From NCBI GenBank assembly GCA_900467745.1, contig UBQW01000010.1, positions 248,001 to 312,000 on the forward strand: 64,000 nucleotides of DNA, written 5' to 3'. The translations under genes were made by a program, and so were the position numbers. Shown here in pieces: positions 10,401-25,400 of the stretch (its first letter is position 1; every line of letters starts with the position of its first letter). Below the pieces are notes generated by a model. It saw nothing but the letters and a program-made list of their open reading frames with translations. It did not search any database and had not been told where the DNA came from. The stretch comes from Hyphomicrobiales bacterium. Its GTDB lineage: Bacteria; Pseudomonadota; Alphaproteobacteria; Rhizobiales; Rhizobiaceae.

Positions 10401-13400
10401 ACGGAAAACGCCGCTGGCGTCGCCATCGTCAACACCGGTGTTCTCGTCGCCGACGTCGACAATACCAACATGGCATCGGCGACAATCATCATTTCCAATG
10501 GACAGGCCGGCGACGTGCTGGCGGTCACCGGCACGCTGCCATCTGGCATCACCGCCAGCTACAATGCCTCGACCTACACGCTCACCTTGACCGGCTCGGC
10601 GACAAAGGCCGCCTACCAAACGGCGCTTGGCCAGATCCGCTATGCCTCGACCTCCGATGATCCGGGTGCGCTCACCCGCTCGATCAACGTCACCGTATCC
10701 GACGGCGCGGCGTCGTCGAACACGGCGGTGGCGACGGTCGCGGTCACGCCTGTCAACGACGCGCCGGTCAACACGCTGCCATCAGGCGGCTGGACAATGA
10801 ACGAGGACGGTACGCTGTCGCTGACCGGCCTCTCGGTGGCCGATCTCGATATCGGCTCGGGGACTGCGACGGTGACGCTGTCGGTCGGCTCCGGCGTGCT
10901 GACGGCCGCAAGCGGCTCGGGCGTGACGGTCACCGGTTCGGGCACCGCCACGATCACGCTGTCGGGCACGCTCACGAGCATCAACGCCTATCTGGCCAGC
11001 ACCGCGCGACCGAGCTACGCCCCGGTCGCCGATTTCAACGGTAGCGTGACGCTGACGATGACGAGCAGCGACGGCCAGCTGACTGACACCGATACGCAGA
11101 CAATCGCAATAACCGCCGTCGCTGATATCGCCAACGATACGGCCACGACCAACGAGGACACGGCGGTGGTGATCGCCGTCGATGCCAATGACAGCTTCGA
11201 AAACGCTGGCCACACGATCACCGCGATCAATGGCTCGGCCATCGTTGCGAACGGCGTCGTCAACGTCACCAGCGGCACGGTTCGCCTCAACGCCGATGGC
11301 ACGCTGACCTTCACGCCATCCGCCAACGTCAACGGCAGCACCAGCTTCACCTATACGGTCACCTCCGGCGGCGTGACCGAGACCGCGACCGTCAACGTGA
11401 TCATCGTTCCGGTCAACGACGCGCCGGTGAATACCGTTCCGGGCGCCCAAACGGTCGCCGAGGATACGCCGCTGGTCGTATCGGGCGTATCGGTCGCCGA
11501 TGTCGATGGCGACGTGCTGACCACGACGGTGACAGTCACCAACGGTATCGCCAACGTGACGACGGGGACCGGCGCGACGATTGCCAACAACGGCACGTCT
11601 TCGGTTCGCTTGTCCGGCACCGCCGCGCAGATCAACGCGGCTCTTGCGGGCCTCACCTACACCGCCACCGCCGACTACAACGGCGCGGCGCAGCTGACCG
11701 TCCAGACGACGGATGGCTCTTTGACCGACACCGATACGGTGGCGATAACAATCACGCCGGTCGCCGATATCGTCGCCGACAACCTGACGACCAACGAAGA
11801 CACGGCCATCACCTTCAACGCCATCACCGGCACGAACGGCGCGTCGGCCGACAATTTCGAAAATGCGGGCAGGGCGATCACATCGGTCACGCAGCCCCCG
11901 GCCGGCCAAGGCACCGTCACTTTCGCCGCCGATGGCACGATCACCTACACGCCGGCAGCCAATTTCAACGGCACGACGAGCTTCACCTATACGGTCACTT
12001 CCGGCGGCGTGACGGAAACCGCGACGGTGACGATCGTGGTCAACCCGGTCAACGATGCGCCGGTCAATACCGTGCCGACGGCACAGACGACGGCGGAAGA
12101 CACCTCGATCGTCTTCTCGTCCTCCGCCGGCAATGCGATCGTCGTCTCCGATGTCGATAATGGAACGCTGACGGTGACGGTCACCGTCACCAATGGCTCC
12201 TTCTCGCTGGCTGGCACATCCGGCCTGTCCTTCAGCGCCGGCGACGGCACCGCCGATCAGACGATGACCTTCACCGGCACCACGGGAGCGATCAATACGG
12301 CGCTCTCGGGCGCAAGCTATGCGCCGGTTGCCGATTACAATGGCTCGGCGCAGATCTCGGTGCAGACCTCCGACGGTTCGCTCAGCGCCACCAACACCAT
12401 ACCGGTGACCATCACCCCTGTCGCCGACATCGCCAATGATTCCGTGTCGACGGATGAGGACGTCCCAGCCGTCATCTCGGTCCTCGCAAACGATAGCTTC
12501 GAGAACCCGGGCCGCGCGATCACCGCCGTCAACGGCACCGCGATCACGGCAGGCGGGGCGGCGGTCACCGTTGCCAACGGTACGGTGCGGCTGAATGCCT
12601 CCAGCCAGCTGATCTTCACGCCGACGCTCGACTACAACGGCGTGACGACCTTCACCTACACCGTCACATCGGGCGGGGCGACTGAGACTGCGCAGGTCAC
12701 CGTCGCCGTCGCTTCGGTCAATACGCCACCCGTCAACACGCTGCCGCCCTCTTTCACCGCGATCGAGGATACGTCTCTCGGGCTCGCCGGCCTGCAGATC
12801 AGCGATCAGGATGCAGGCTCCGGCACGATGACTGTGACACTGTCGGTCAATTCCGGAGTGCTTTCGGCACTTGGCGCTGGCGGCGTGACGGTGAGCGGCT
12901 CCGGATCGCAGGCACTAACGCTGTCCGGCACGCTGACCGACATCAACGCTTATCTAGCCGGCGCGACGCGCCCGAGCTTTACGCCTGCTGCCAATTCCAC
13001 CGCCAGCGTCACGCTGACGATGACCACCAACGACAATGGCAACACCGGCGGCCCGTCGCTCGTCGATATCGATACGGCAACGATCGCGATTACATCGGTC
13101 AACGATGCGCCCGCCGGCACCGACAATACCGTCACTATCAACGAGGACAGCGTCTTCACCTTCTCGGCCGCAAGCTTCGGCTTTACCGATCCGAACGACA
13201 GCCCGGCGAACAGCCTCGCCGCCGTCGTCATCACCACGCTGCCGACCAACGGCGTGCTCTCGCTCGGCGGCACGGCGGTCACCGCGGGCCAGGTGATCTC
13301 CGCCGCCAATCTCGGCAATCTCACCTTCACGCCGGCAGCCAATGCCAATGGCACGGCGCTCGCTTCCTTCACCTTCCAGGTCCGCGACAACGGTGGCACG

Positions 13401-16400
13401 GCGAATGGCGGCCAGGATACCGACCAAAGCCCGAACAACTTCACGTTCAACGTCGCGGCCGTCAACGATGCGCCGGTCAACACCCTGCCGGCGAGCTTCG
13501 GGACCAATGAGGATACGGCGCTGTCGCTGGCCGGCCTGCAGGTCGCCGATGTCGATGCGGGCTCTGGTTCGATCCGGGTCACGCTCAGCGTCAATTCCGG
13601 CACGCTTGCCGCCACCGGCGGCTCCGGCGTCACTGTCAGCGGCTCCGGATCGGGCACGCTGGTGCTGACCGGCACACTTTCCAACATCAACGGCTTCCTT
13701 GCCGCAGCCGGCACCCGGCCGGTGTTTAACCCCGCCGCCAACGCCAATGGCGCGGTGACGCTGACGATGGTGACCAACGACAATGGCAACACCGGCAGCG
13801 GTGGCGCCTTGTCCGATACCGATACGGCGACGATATCAGTGGCCCCGGTCAATGACGCGCCTGTCGGTTCCGATACGGCGATCACCACCAACGAGGATAC
13901 TGCCTTCTCCGGCACGCTGCCCGTCGCCACCGATGTCGATGGTGACAGCCTGACCTATGGCGCCGGATCGATCGCGCCGTCGCACGGCACCGTCGTGGTC
14001 AATCCCAACGGCACCTATATCTATACCCCATCCGCCAACTTCAACGGCACCGACAGCTTCACCTACAGCGTCAGCGACGGCACCGTCACGGTGCAATATC
14101 TGGTCAGCGTGACGGTCAATTCGGTCAACGACGCGCCCGTCGGCGTCAACGATACCGCCCAGACCAATGCCGGCGTCAGCACGAGCCTGAATGTGCTCGC
14201 CAACGACACCGATGTCGATGGCGACGTGCTGCAGGTCTCGGCCATCAACGGCGTCGCCGGCAATGTCGGTCTTGCAGTCACAGGTTCGAACGGCGGCACG
14301 TTCACGATCGGCGCCAACGGCGCGGCGGTGTTCAACCCGGGCACGGCCTTTACCGACCTTCCGGCCGGCCAGAGCCGCACCTCCAGCGTCACCTACCAGC
14401 TGTCCGACGGCCATGGCGGCTTCTCGACGGCGACCGTCACGGTGACAGTCACGGGTGTCAACGATGCGCCGATCTCGACGCCGATCGCCAACCAGACCGG
14501 CAACGACGCGCAGACGGTGACGCTCAATGTCGGCGGCAACTTCAGCGATCCCGATACCGGCGACACGCTGACCTTCACCGCGACCGGTCTTCCTCCGGGC
14601 CTGACGATCAACGCCACGACCGGTGTCATCTCCGGTACCATCAACCGCAGCGCCAGCGTCAACGGTCCCTATGCCGTCACGGTGACGGCAACCGACAGCA
14701 GCGGGGCGACAGCGAACCGCAGCTTCACCTGGGCCGTCCTCAACCCGCCGCCGGTGGCCGCCGCCGACAATCTGGCGACGACCGAGAACTCTCCGCTCAC
14801 GGGCTCCGTCTTCGACAACAATGGCAACGGCGTCGATTCCGATCCCGATGGCGACCCGATTTCGGTCTCGGCGGTCGGTGGCACCGGTGCTGGTGTCGGC
14901 CAGGCCGTGGCCGGCTCGAACGGTGGTACCTTCACGATCAACGCCGACGGCACCTACGCCTTCAATCCCGGCACCGCCTTCGACGATCTCGCCGCCGGCG
15001 CGACGCGGGTCACGACCGTGATCTACACGATCACCGATGGCCAGGGCGGCTTCTCGACGGCGACGGTGACCGTAACCGTCACCGGCCTGAACGATGCCCC
15101 GGTCGCGGTGGCCGACAGCTTCACCACCAACGAGGACACATCCGTCACCTTCGACGTGCGCGCCAATGACAGCGATGTCGATGGCGGCACGCTTGCTGTC
15201 ACGGCGATCAATGGCACCGCCATAGTCACGGGCGGCTCGGTGGCCGTCACCGGCGGCGTGGTCACGCTCAATGCCGATGGCCGGCTGACCTTCACGCCGA
15301 CGGCCGATTACAACGGCAGGCCGACCTTCACCTACACGGTCTCCGACGGCCAGGGCGGCACGGCGAGCGCGACGGTCACCGGCACCGTCAACCCGGTGCA
15401 GGATCCGCCGGTCGCCGCCAACGACAGCTTCACCACCAACGAGGATACGGCGGTCACCTTCGATGTGCGCGCCAACGACAGCGACGTCGATGGCGACGCG
15501 CTTGCCGTGGTCCAGATCAACGGCTCGAACATCGCGTCCGGCGGCTCGGTCGCCGTCACCGGCGGCAGTGTCCGGTTGAATGCCGATGGCACGCTGACCT
15601 TTACGCCATCGGCCAACTACAACGGCAATCCGAGCTTCAGCTACACCATCTCCGACGGCCACGGCGGCACGGCGACGGCAACGGTCAACGGTACGGTCAA
15701 CCCGGTTCAGGATCCGCCGGTCGCGCAGAACGACAGCTTCACGACGCCGGAGGACCAAGCCGTTACCATCGCCGTTCTTACCAATGACAGCGATCCGGAT
15801 GGCGACGCGCTGACGATCACGCAGATCAATGGCACCGGCATCACGATCGGCAATTCCGTGGCGATAACCGGCGGCAGCGTCACGCTGAACGCGAACGGCA
15901 CGCTGACCTTCGCGCCGACGGCGAATTTCAACGGCAGCCCGAGCTTCACCTACACCGTTTCCGACGGCAATGGCGGCACCGCGACCGCCACCGTCAGCGG
16001 CACGGTAACTCCGGTCAACGATATCCCCGTCGCTGTGGCCGATAGCTTCACGACGGCAGAGGATACGGCCGTCACCTTCGATGTGCTTGGCAATGACCGC
16101 GATGTCGATGGCGACACGCTCACCGTGACCGCCATCAATGGCGCCAACATCGCGGCCGGCGGGGTGGTAACCGTTACCGGCGGCACCGTGGGGCTGAACG
16201 CCGACGGTACGCTGACCTTCACGCCGACGGCGAATTTCAACGGCAGCCCGAGCTTCACCTACACGGTCTCGGACGGCAATGGCGGCACCGCGACCGCCAC
16301 CGTCAGCGGCAGCGTGACGCCGGTGAACGACGCGCCGGTTGCCGTTAACGACAGCTTCACCACGCTTGAAGATACGGCCGTGACCTTCGACGTCCGTAGC

Positions 16401-19400
16401 AACGACAGCGACGTGGATGGCGATGCGCTCAATGTGACCGCGATCAACGGGACCGCGATTGCCTCCGGCGGGTCCGTTGCGATCACCGGCGGCAGCGTCA
16501 GGCTCAATGCGAACGGCACTCTGACCTTCACGCCGGCTGCCAACTACAACGGCACCCCATCCTTCACCTACACCATTTCAGACGGCAATGGCGGCACCGC
16601 GACGGCCACCGTCAATGGGACCGTCACGCCGGTCAACGACGCGCCCGTCGCCTCCGATACCACCGTCTCGGTCGATGAAGATGGGGTGATCTCAAGCACA
16701 CTGCCGACGGCAACCGACGTCGACGGCGATGCGATCACCTATGCCGTCGGCAGTACCACGCCGGCCCATGGCACTGTCGTCGTCAATCCGAATGGCACCT
16801 ACAGCTACACGCCATCGGCCAATTTCAACGGCACCGACCGGTTCACCTATGTCGTCAGCGACGGCAAGGGTGGCAGCAACGAGTATACGGTCACGGTCAA
16901 TGTCGCGAGCGTCAACGATGTGCCGGTCGGTTCTCCGCTTCCGGCCCGGTCGGGCGCCGATGGCGCCGCCGTTACCTTCGATGTCTCCGGTTTCTTTACG
17001 GATGCCGACAACGACACGCTGACCTATTCGGCAAGCGGTCTTCCGATTGGACTGTCCATCAACGCGGCCGGTGTGGTGACCGGAACGATCGATCGCCAGG
17101 CGAGCGTCGGCGGGCCTACTGGCAATGGCATCTACACCGTGACCATCAGCGTTAATGACGGCCATGGCGGCACGGCCAGCCAGAGCTTCTCCTTCTCGGT
17201 CAGCAACCCGCCGCCGGTTGCGGTCAATGATTCGGTCACCGCGACCGAGGATACGCCACTCACCTTCAATGTGCTCGATGGTTCGGAGAGCGGCGGCGTG
17301 CCTGATAGCGATCCCGATGGTGACCCGCTGACGGTCACGGCGGCCAGCGCCGCCAACGGCACGGTGACGCTCGGCTCCGGCGGCCAGATCACCTATCAGC
17401 CGAATGCCAACTTTAACGGCACCGATACGATCACCTACACGATCTCCGACGGAAACGGCGGAACGGCGACCGCGACGGTCACCGTCACCGTGCTCGCGGT
17501 CAACGATGCGCCCGTCGGCCAGCCCATCGCCGACCGCACGAGGAACGACGGCGATACCGACAGTCTCAATATCTCCGCCTTCTTCTCGGATGCCGACGGC
17601 GATCCGCTCACCTACGCCGCGAGCGGCCTGCCCGCAGGGCTCACCATCGATCCGGCCACCGGCCTGGTCTCCGGCCGCATTGCGCCGGAAGCTTCGGGCC
17701 CGACCGGCGAGGCCGTCTATACGGTGACGGTCACAGCATCGGACGGCAAGGGCGGCACGACCTCGGTCACCTTCCACTACACCATCCTCAACCTGCCGCC
17801 GATCGCGCGCGACGATTTCGCGACCACCAACGAAGACACGCCCGTCGATATCGACGTGCTCGCCAATGACGGCGATCCGGATGGCGACAATGACGAGGTC
17901 ATCCGCGTCAACAACGTGGTGCTGCAGCTGAACGGCCCGGCGGTGGCGACGACCAACGGCACGGTTCGACTGGTCGCCGGCCCAACCGATCGGCCGCTGC
18001 TACGCTTCACGCCGAACGCGAACTACAACGGCCAGGAAAGCTTCAGCTACTCGATCGACGACGGCAATGGCGGCGTCGATACCGCGACGGTGACCATCAC
18101 GATCATCCCGCAGAACGACGCGCCCGAGGGGACGAACCCGATACCGGATCGCGTGCGTGCCGATGGCCAGCAGCTGATCTATCGCGTCTCTGATTTCTTC
18201 GACGATCCCGATGGCGATACGCTGAATTACACGATCACAGGCCTGCCTGCCGGCTTGAGCTTCGACGCGGCAACCGGCCTCATCTTCGGCACGATCGATC
18301 ACAACGCCAGCCAGGGCGGCGCCTCGGGCTTCTACCAGATCACGGTCACGGCGCATGACGGGCCAAACGGGACAGGTGCGTCCGTGTCCCAGACCTTCGA
18401 GCTCCAGGTGACCAATCCGGGCCCGACCGCCGTCAACGACAATCTCGCGATCAACGAAGATCAATCCGCGACATTCAACGTCATCACCGGCGCTGGAACG
18501 GCGAGCGGCACCGCCGGCGCGGACACCGACCCGGATGGCGATACGCTGAGCCTGATTGCTGCCTCAGCCGGCCACGGGACGCTGACCTTCGCGGCGAACG
18601 GTGCGATCACCTATGTCCCGGCTGCCGATTTCAACGGTATCGACACGATCATCTACACGATCTCCGACGGGCAGGGCGGCGTCTCGACGGCGACGGTTAC
18701 GATCACGATCAATGCCGTCAACGACGCGCCCGATGTCAGTGGTCCGCTTCCGGCCCAGATGGACAGCGACGGCCAGACCGTCTCCTTCGACGCCGGCGTC
18801 TATTTCTCCGATCGCGATGGCGATACGCTGAGCTATGCTGCGACCGATCTCCCGCCCGGCCTGCAGATCGACGCCGCGACCGGCGTGATCTCTGGTCCGC
18901 TTCCGAACAACGCCTCGCGTCCCGAACCGTATGTCGCGACGATCACAGTATCGGACGGACATGGCGGCACGATTTCGCGGACGATTACCTGGATCATCAG
19001 CAACTTCCCGCCCAAGGCGTTCAGCGATGTCCTCTCGGTTGGTCAAAACACCAGCGGCGGCGGCAATGCGCTGACCAATGATACGGACCCCGATGGCGAC
19101 GCCCTGACCATCGATCGGATCAACGGCCAGGCGGGCAGTGTCGGCCAGCCGGTCGCCGGATCGAATGGCGGTACCTTCACCGTCAGCGCCATGGGTGGCT
19201 ACACCTTCAACCCGGGCACCGATTTCGCCGATCTCGGCGCCGGCGAGACCCGCACGACGTCGGTCACCTACCGCGTGACGGATGCCGATGGCGAAAGCGA
19301 TACGGCGACGATCACCGTCACCGTCACCGGCATCAACGACAATCCGACGGCAACGCCCATCCCCGCGGTGACACTCGCCGATGGCCAGTCGCTCGATGGA

Positions 19401-22400
19401 AAGCCGATAGATGTCAGCGATTTCTTCAGCGACGTCGACGGCGATACGCTGACCTTTACGGCATCCGGCCTGCCGGCAGGCCTATCGATGGACGCGAATG
19501 GGGTTATCACCGGCACGATCGCCGCCGACGCGTCGAAGGGTGGCCCGATCTATACGGTGGCAGTAGTGGCGAACGACGGCCAGGGCGGCACGTTCAGGAC
19601 AACCTTCAATCTCACCGTTACCAATCCGGCTCCGACCGCGGTCAACGATACGGCGACCACGACCGAGGACGTGCCCCTTCTCAACATCAACGTGCTTGGA
19701 AACGATACCGATCCTGACGGCGACGTGCTGATGATCGATCCTGCTTTCCCGCCGCAGGCCGGCCACGGCACGGTGACGGTCAACAGCGATGGAACGCTGA
19801 ACTATACGCCCGCAAAAGATTTCAACGGCATCGACACGGTGGTCTACCGCGTGACCGACGGTCAGGGCGGTCTCAGCACCGGCGTGCTGACCATCACGGT
19901 CGGTGCCCAGAATGACGCGCCGATCGAAACCCCGATCGCCGATATGGAGCGCAATGACGGCGATACGATCAGCTTCGACATTTCGAGCTATTTCGCCGAT
20001 CCCGAGGGCGGCGTACTGACATACGACGTGCAAGGCCTGCCACCGGGCCTGACCTTCGATCCGGCGACCGGCATCATCAGCGGCCGGATCAGCGCCGGCG
20101 CATCCGGCCCGATGGGCCTCTCCAACTACCTGGTCAAGGTCATCGCGACCGACGACGGCGGCCTCACCGCCGAATCCGATTTCACCTATGTTATCCGCAA
20201 CATCGCGCCCGACGCGATGAACGACACGGCAAGAACGCTGGAAGACCAGCCTGTCGATATCGACGTGCTCGCAAATGATGTCGACACCGACGGCGATGCC
20301 AGGAGCATAGTTCTCGTCAACGGCGTCAACCTGAGCGTCGATGGCGCGGCCGTTCCGATTTCCAACGGCTCGGTGCAGCTCGTGCTGGTCAACGGCGCGC
20401 AAGTACTGCGTTTCACGCCTGCGGCCAACTACGCCGGCACCGCCTCGTTCACCTACACGATCAGCGACGGCAATGGCGGCAGCGACACGGCGACGGTGAC
20501 CGTCACGGTCGATCCCGTAAACGATGCGCCCGTGGCGACCCCGATCCCCGATCGCGCACAGGCAGATGGCTCAGCCGTCAGCTTCGACGTCAGGGGCTTC
20601 TTCAGCGATGTCGATGGCGATACGCTGGCGATCGCAGTTAATGGCCTGCCCCCCGGCCTGGGCTTCGATCCGGCCACCGGTCTTATCAGTGGCACGCTGG
20701 ATGCCAATGCATCGGCGGGCAGCCCATACACTGTCGTGGTATCCGCCGACGATGGCCATGGCGGCCAGGTCTCGACGCAGTTCGTCTTCTCCGTCAGCAA
20801 CCCGGCGCCGATCGCCGCCAATGACGCTGTCGCGACCAATGAAGATACCGCCGTTACCTTCAATCCGATCACCGGTGTCGGTACGGCCGGCGGCGGCGTG
20901 GATGTCGATCCAGACGGCGATCCGCTGACGATCGTGGCGATCGACGGCCAGCCGATTGCCATCAATGGCACGGTTGCCGTCGCGGGCGGCGTCATCCGCC
21001 TCAACGGCGACGGATCGCTGACCTTCACGCCGGCGGCCGATTTCAACGGCACTGTGCCGGTAACCTACCGCATCAGCGACGGCAATGGCGGCTTTGCGGA
21101 AGCATCGATCGTCATCACCGTCGCGGCGGTGAACGATGTCGGTGTCGTCGATCTCAACGGCGCCGGCGCGGGCGTCGACATCGCCGTCTCCTTCAACGAG
21201 GGTGATGCGCCGGTCGCGATCGCCAGCGGCGACGCAACCGTGTTCGATGTCGAGAACGGCATCACGTCGCTGAACCTCGCGCTTGGCGGCTTTGCCAATG
21301 CAGGTTCCGAGATCATCCACCTGAACGGCTCCGTCGACATCGTCTACGGTACGGCCAACACCGGCACGATCATCTTCGGCGGCACGACCTTCCGCTTTAG
21401 CTATGACGGCGCCAATGCGCTCGCCATCACCAATGCGGCTGGCGGCACGATGGGCAATGCGGCGACCAGCGCCCTGCTGCGCGCCATTCAATATGAAAAC
21501 AGAAGTGACAACCCGACTACGGGGGATCGCACCGTCTCGATCACGGTGACGGACGATGGCGGCGCGACGTCGGCAGCGGCGGTCGCGACGATCTCGATCG
21601 GTGCCGTCAACGATGCGCCCGTCGCCGTCGATGACACGGCAACCACGGATGAGGACACCGCGATTGTCGGCGCCGTGCCCGGCGTGCTCGGCAACGATAC
21701 AGACGCTGACGGTGACGCACTCGTCGTCTCGGCTGTAGGCAATGGCGCGCCCGGCGCTGCGGTCGCCGGCTCGACGGGCGGCAGCTTCGTGATCAACGCC
21801 GACGGCAGCTATCGCTTCGATCCCGGCGCTGATTTCCAGAGCCTCAAGGCCGGCGAAACACGGGTTACCTCGGTCACCTACGCGGTATCTGACGGCCACG
21901 GCGGCACTGCGAACGCCACGCTGTCGGTCACTGTCGTCGGCGTCAACGACGCGCCGATCGGAAGTGATGGGAGCTTCCAGACCGCCGAGGATACGGTCGC
22001 GACCGGCTTCCTGCCCACAGCAAGCGATCCCGATGGCGATGCGCTGACCTATGCCATCGCCACGCCGCCGGCCAATGGGGTGGTCACGATCAGCGCCGAC
22101 GGCAGCTATCGCTACACGCCGCCAGCCAACTTCAACGGCAGCGACAGCTTCACGTATAGCGTTTCCGACGGTCGCTCGACGGTCACCTACACGATCGCCG
22201 TCACGGTCACGCCGGTCGACGACGCGCCGGTGGGTACGCCGATTGCCAACCAAGCCTATCAGGATGCGCAGACCATCAGCCTCGATGTCTCGGGCAACTT
22301 CAGCGATATCGATACGCCCAGCCTGACCTTCACCGCGACGGGCCTGCCGACAGGTCTCTCGATCTCGTCGCAGGGCTTCATCACCGGAACGGTCGACCGC

Positions 22401-25400
22401 GACGCGTCGCAGCTCAATAGCGGCGTTTACTCGGTCACGGTCTCCGCCAGCGACGGCACCAGCTCGGCGAACCAGACCTTCATCATCACGGTCACCAACC
22501 CCGCGCCCATCGCCCGCGACGATGCCGCCAGCACCGGCGAGAACGTTGATATCGCCGGCTCGGTCTTCGCCGACAACGGCAATGGCGCGGACAGCGATCC
22601 GGATGGCGACACGATCGTGGTCAGCGCCGTCAACAGCGTTGCCGGCAATGTCGGCGCGTCTATCGCAGGTTCTGCGGGCGGGCGGTTCGTGATCGGCACC
22701 GATGGTAGCTACACATTTGTGCCGGGCACCGACTTCGACAATCTGAAGGCCGGCGAACAACGCACGACCAGCATCACCTACACCATCTCCGACGGGCAGG
22801 GCGGCACATCGACCGCGACCTTCACGGTGACGGTATCGGGCGCCAACGATCTCCCCGTCGGCTCCGACATCGCGGTCTCGACCGCCGAGGACACGGCCCT
22901 CAGCGGCCAGCTGCCGGCGGCGACCGATGTGGATGGCGATCCGCTGACCTATGGGGTCGGCAGCCAGCCCGGGCATGGCAGCGTCACGATCGACCCGACT
23001 GGCGCCTACGTCTATACGCCGACTGCGGACTTCAACGGTGCTGACAGCTTCACCTATACGATCTCTGATGGAACCGCCGTCGTTACGCATACGGTGACCG
23101 TGACAGTCAACCCGGTCAATGATGCGCCGGTTCTGCAGGATGTCGCGGTCTCTATGAATGAAGACGGCACGGCGACGGGCCAGATCGTTGCCACCGACAT
23201 CGACGATGCGCCGGCCACGCTGGTCTATGGTCTTCAGACCGCAGCCGCGAGCGGGACCGCCGTCGTCAACGCCGACGGCACCTACAGCTATATCCCCAAT
23301 CCCAATTTCAACGGCACTGACAGCTTTGTCGTGGTCGTCACGGACCCCAGTGGCGCCACCGCCACGGCAACGATCACGATCACGGTCGGCGCGGTCAACG
23401 ATCCGCCCGTAGCTGTCGACGATGCCGCCGCGACCACCGAAAACACCGCGATCTCAGGCAATGTGATCGTCGGCGGGCCAGGTGCCGACAGCGATCCGGA
23501 TGGCGACACGCTGACCGTTGTCGGCGTCGGCGCGGCCACCGGTAATGTCGGGGTAGCAATCCCCGGCCAGGGCGGCGGCAGCTTCCTGATTGCCGCCGAC
23601 GGCTCCTATACATTCGACCCCGGCACCGACTTCGACGGCCTTGCCGCAGGTGCGACAGCGACGACATCAGCGAGCTACACGATCTCCGATGGCCATGGCG
23701 GCGTGGCCACTGCGACGCTGACGGTCACCGTTACCGGCCTCAACGACGCGCCGAATGCGCCGGCCTTGCCGCCACAGGCAAGCCTTGACGGCGCAGCCAT
23801 CGTGCTGCCTGTTGGTGCTCAGTTCACCGATGTCGATGGCGATCCGCTGACCTTCGATATCACCGGACTACCGCCGGGCCTCGTCTACAACGCCCAGACC
23901 GGCGAGATCACGGGCAACATCCTGCCGAACGCCTCCGGTGCGACCGGCAGCGCGGTCTACAATGTCACGATTACGGCGAGAGACGGCCTCGGCGGCGAAG
24001 CGGTTCGCAGTTTTGCCTGGACGGTGACGAACCCGGTGCCGGACGCGGTCAACGATCTCTTCACGATGAACGAAGGCGGCCAGTTGAGCGGCTCGGTTCT
24101 CGTCGCCAACGGCAATGGCCCCGACACCGATCCCGATAATGATCCGCTCACCGTTTCGCTGGTGACGAATACCGCGCATGGCGCCCTCGTGCTCAATCCC
24201 GATGGCACCTTCACCTACACGCCGACCGCCGGGTTCAACGGCACTGACAGCTTCGTCTATCGCATCGACGACGGCAATGGCGGCACCGATACGGCGACCG
24301 TCACCATCACTATCAATCCGGTCAACGACGCGCCTGTCGCCGTCAACGACAACTTCACTGTCGCCGAAGACGGCCAGGTGGTCGTTCCGGTCCTGGCCAA
24401 CGACAGCGATCCCGATGGCGATACGCTGACGATAACCGAGATCAACGGTCAGCCGATCAGCGTCGGCGGCAGCGTTGCTCTCGTGTCCGGAACCGTGACG
24501 CTGAATTCCGACGGCACGCTGACATTTGCAGCAGCACCTGATTTTTCCGGCAATGCCAGCTTCACCTACACGGTTTCCGACGGAACCCTGAGCGTGCAAG
24601 GCACAGTCACCGGCACGGTGACAGGCGTCAACGACGCGCCGGTCAATGGCCTGCCGGCGACCTTCAACGGCACCGAGGATACGGCGCTGCCGCTTGCCGG
24701 CCTGTCGATCTCTGATGTCGATGCCGGATCGGGCACGATGACGGTGACGCTCTCGGTCGATGCCGGCACGCTGACGGCTGCCGCCGGCGGCAATGTGGCC
24801 GTGACCGGCAACGGTTCGGGCGCGATCACGCTCACAGGCACGCTCGGCGATATCAACGCCTACCTCGCCGGCGCATCGGCCCCGGCCTATCATCCGCTCC
24901 TGAATTCGAATGCGCCGGTGACGCTGACCATGGTCACCAGCGACGGCGGCAATAGCGGCGCCGGGGGCGTTCAGGCCGATACCGACCGGGCGACGATCAT
25001 TCTCGCGCCCGTCAACGACGCCCCTGTCGCGAGCGGCTCGATGATCCAGACGCGGGAAGACGTGCCGGTGTCGGGCGTGGTGGCCGCCACCGATCCGGAT
25101 GGCGACCCGCTGACTTATGCGGTCGCAACAGGCCCGCGCAACGGCACTGTCGTCATCGACGCCGCTGGGCGCTACCTCTACTCGCCCAACACCGATTTCA
25201 ACGGCACCGACAGTTTCGACATCAGCGTCAGCGACGGACAGGGCGGTATCACGACCGTCACGATCGCGGTGACTGTGACTCCGGTCAACGACGCGCCCGT
25301 CGGTTCGGATGCGACGGCGACGGTGGCCGAGGACCAGACGCTGAACGGCCAGCTGCCGGTCGCGACTGACGTGGACAGCCCCAGCCTGACCTACGGACTT

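Noticed and set aside
13836-15758. Very long minus-strand frame (640 residues) antisense to the giant gene, and similar ones at 20571-23090 and 23868-26237
   Set aside because: They are Arg/Val/Gly/Asp-rich mirror products of the repeated codons in the giant gene. No ribosome-binding sites, families or signals are seen; repeat structure alone explains their length.
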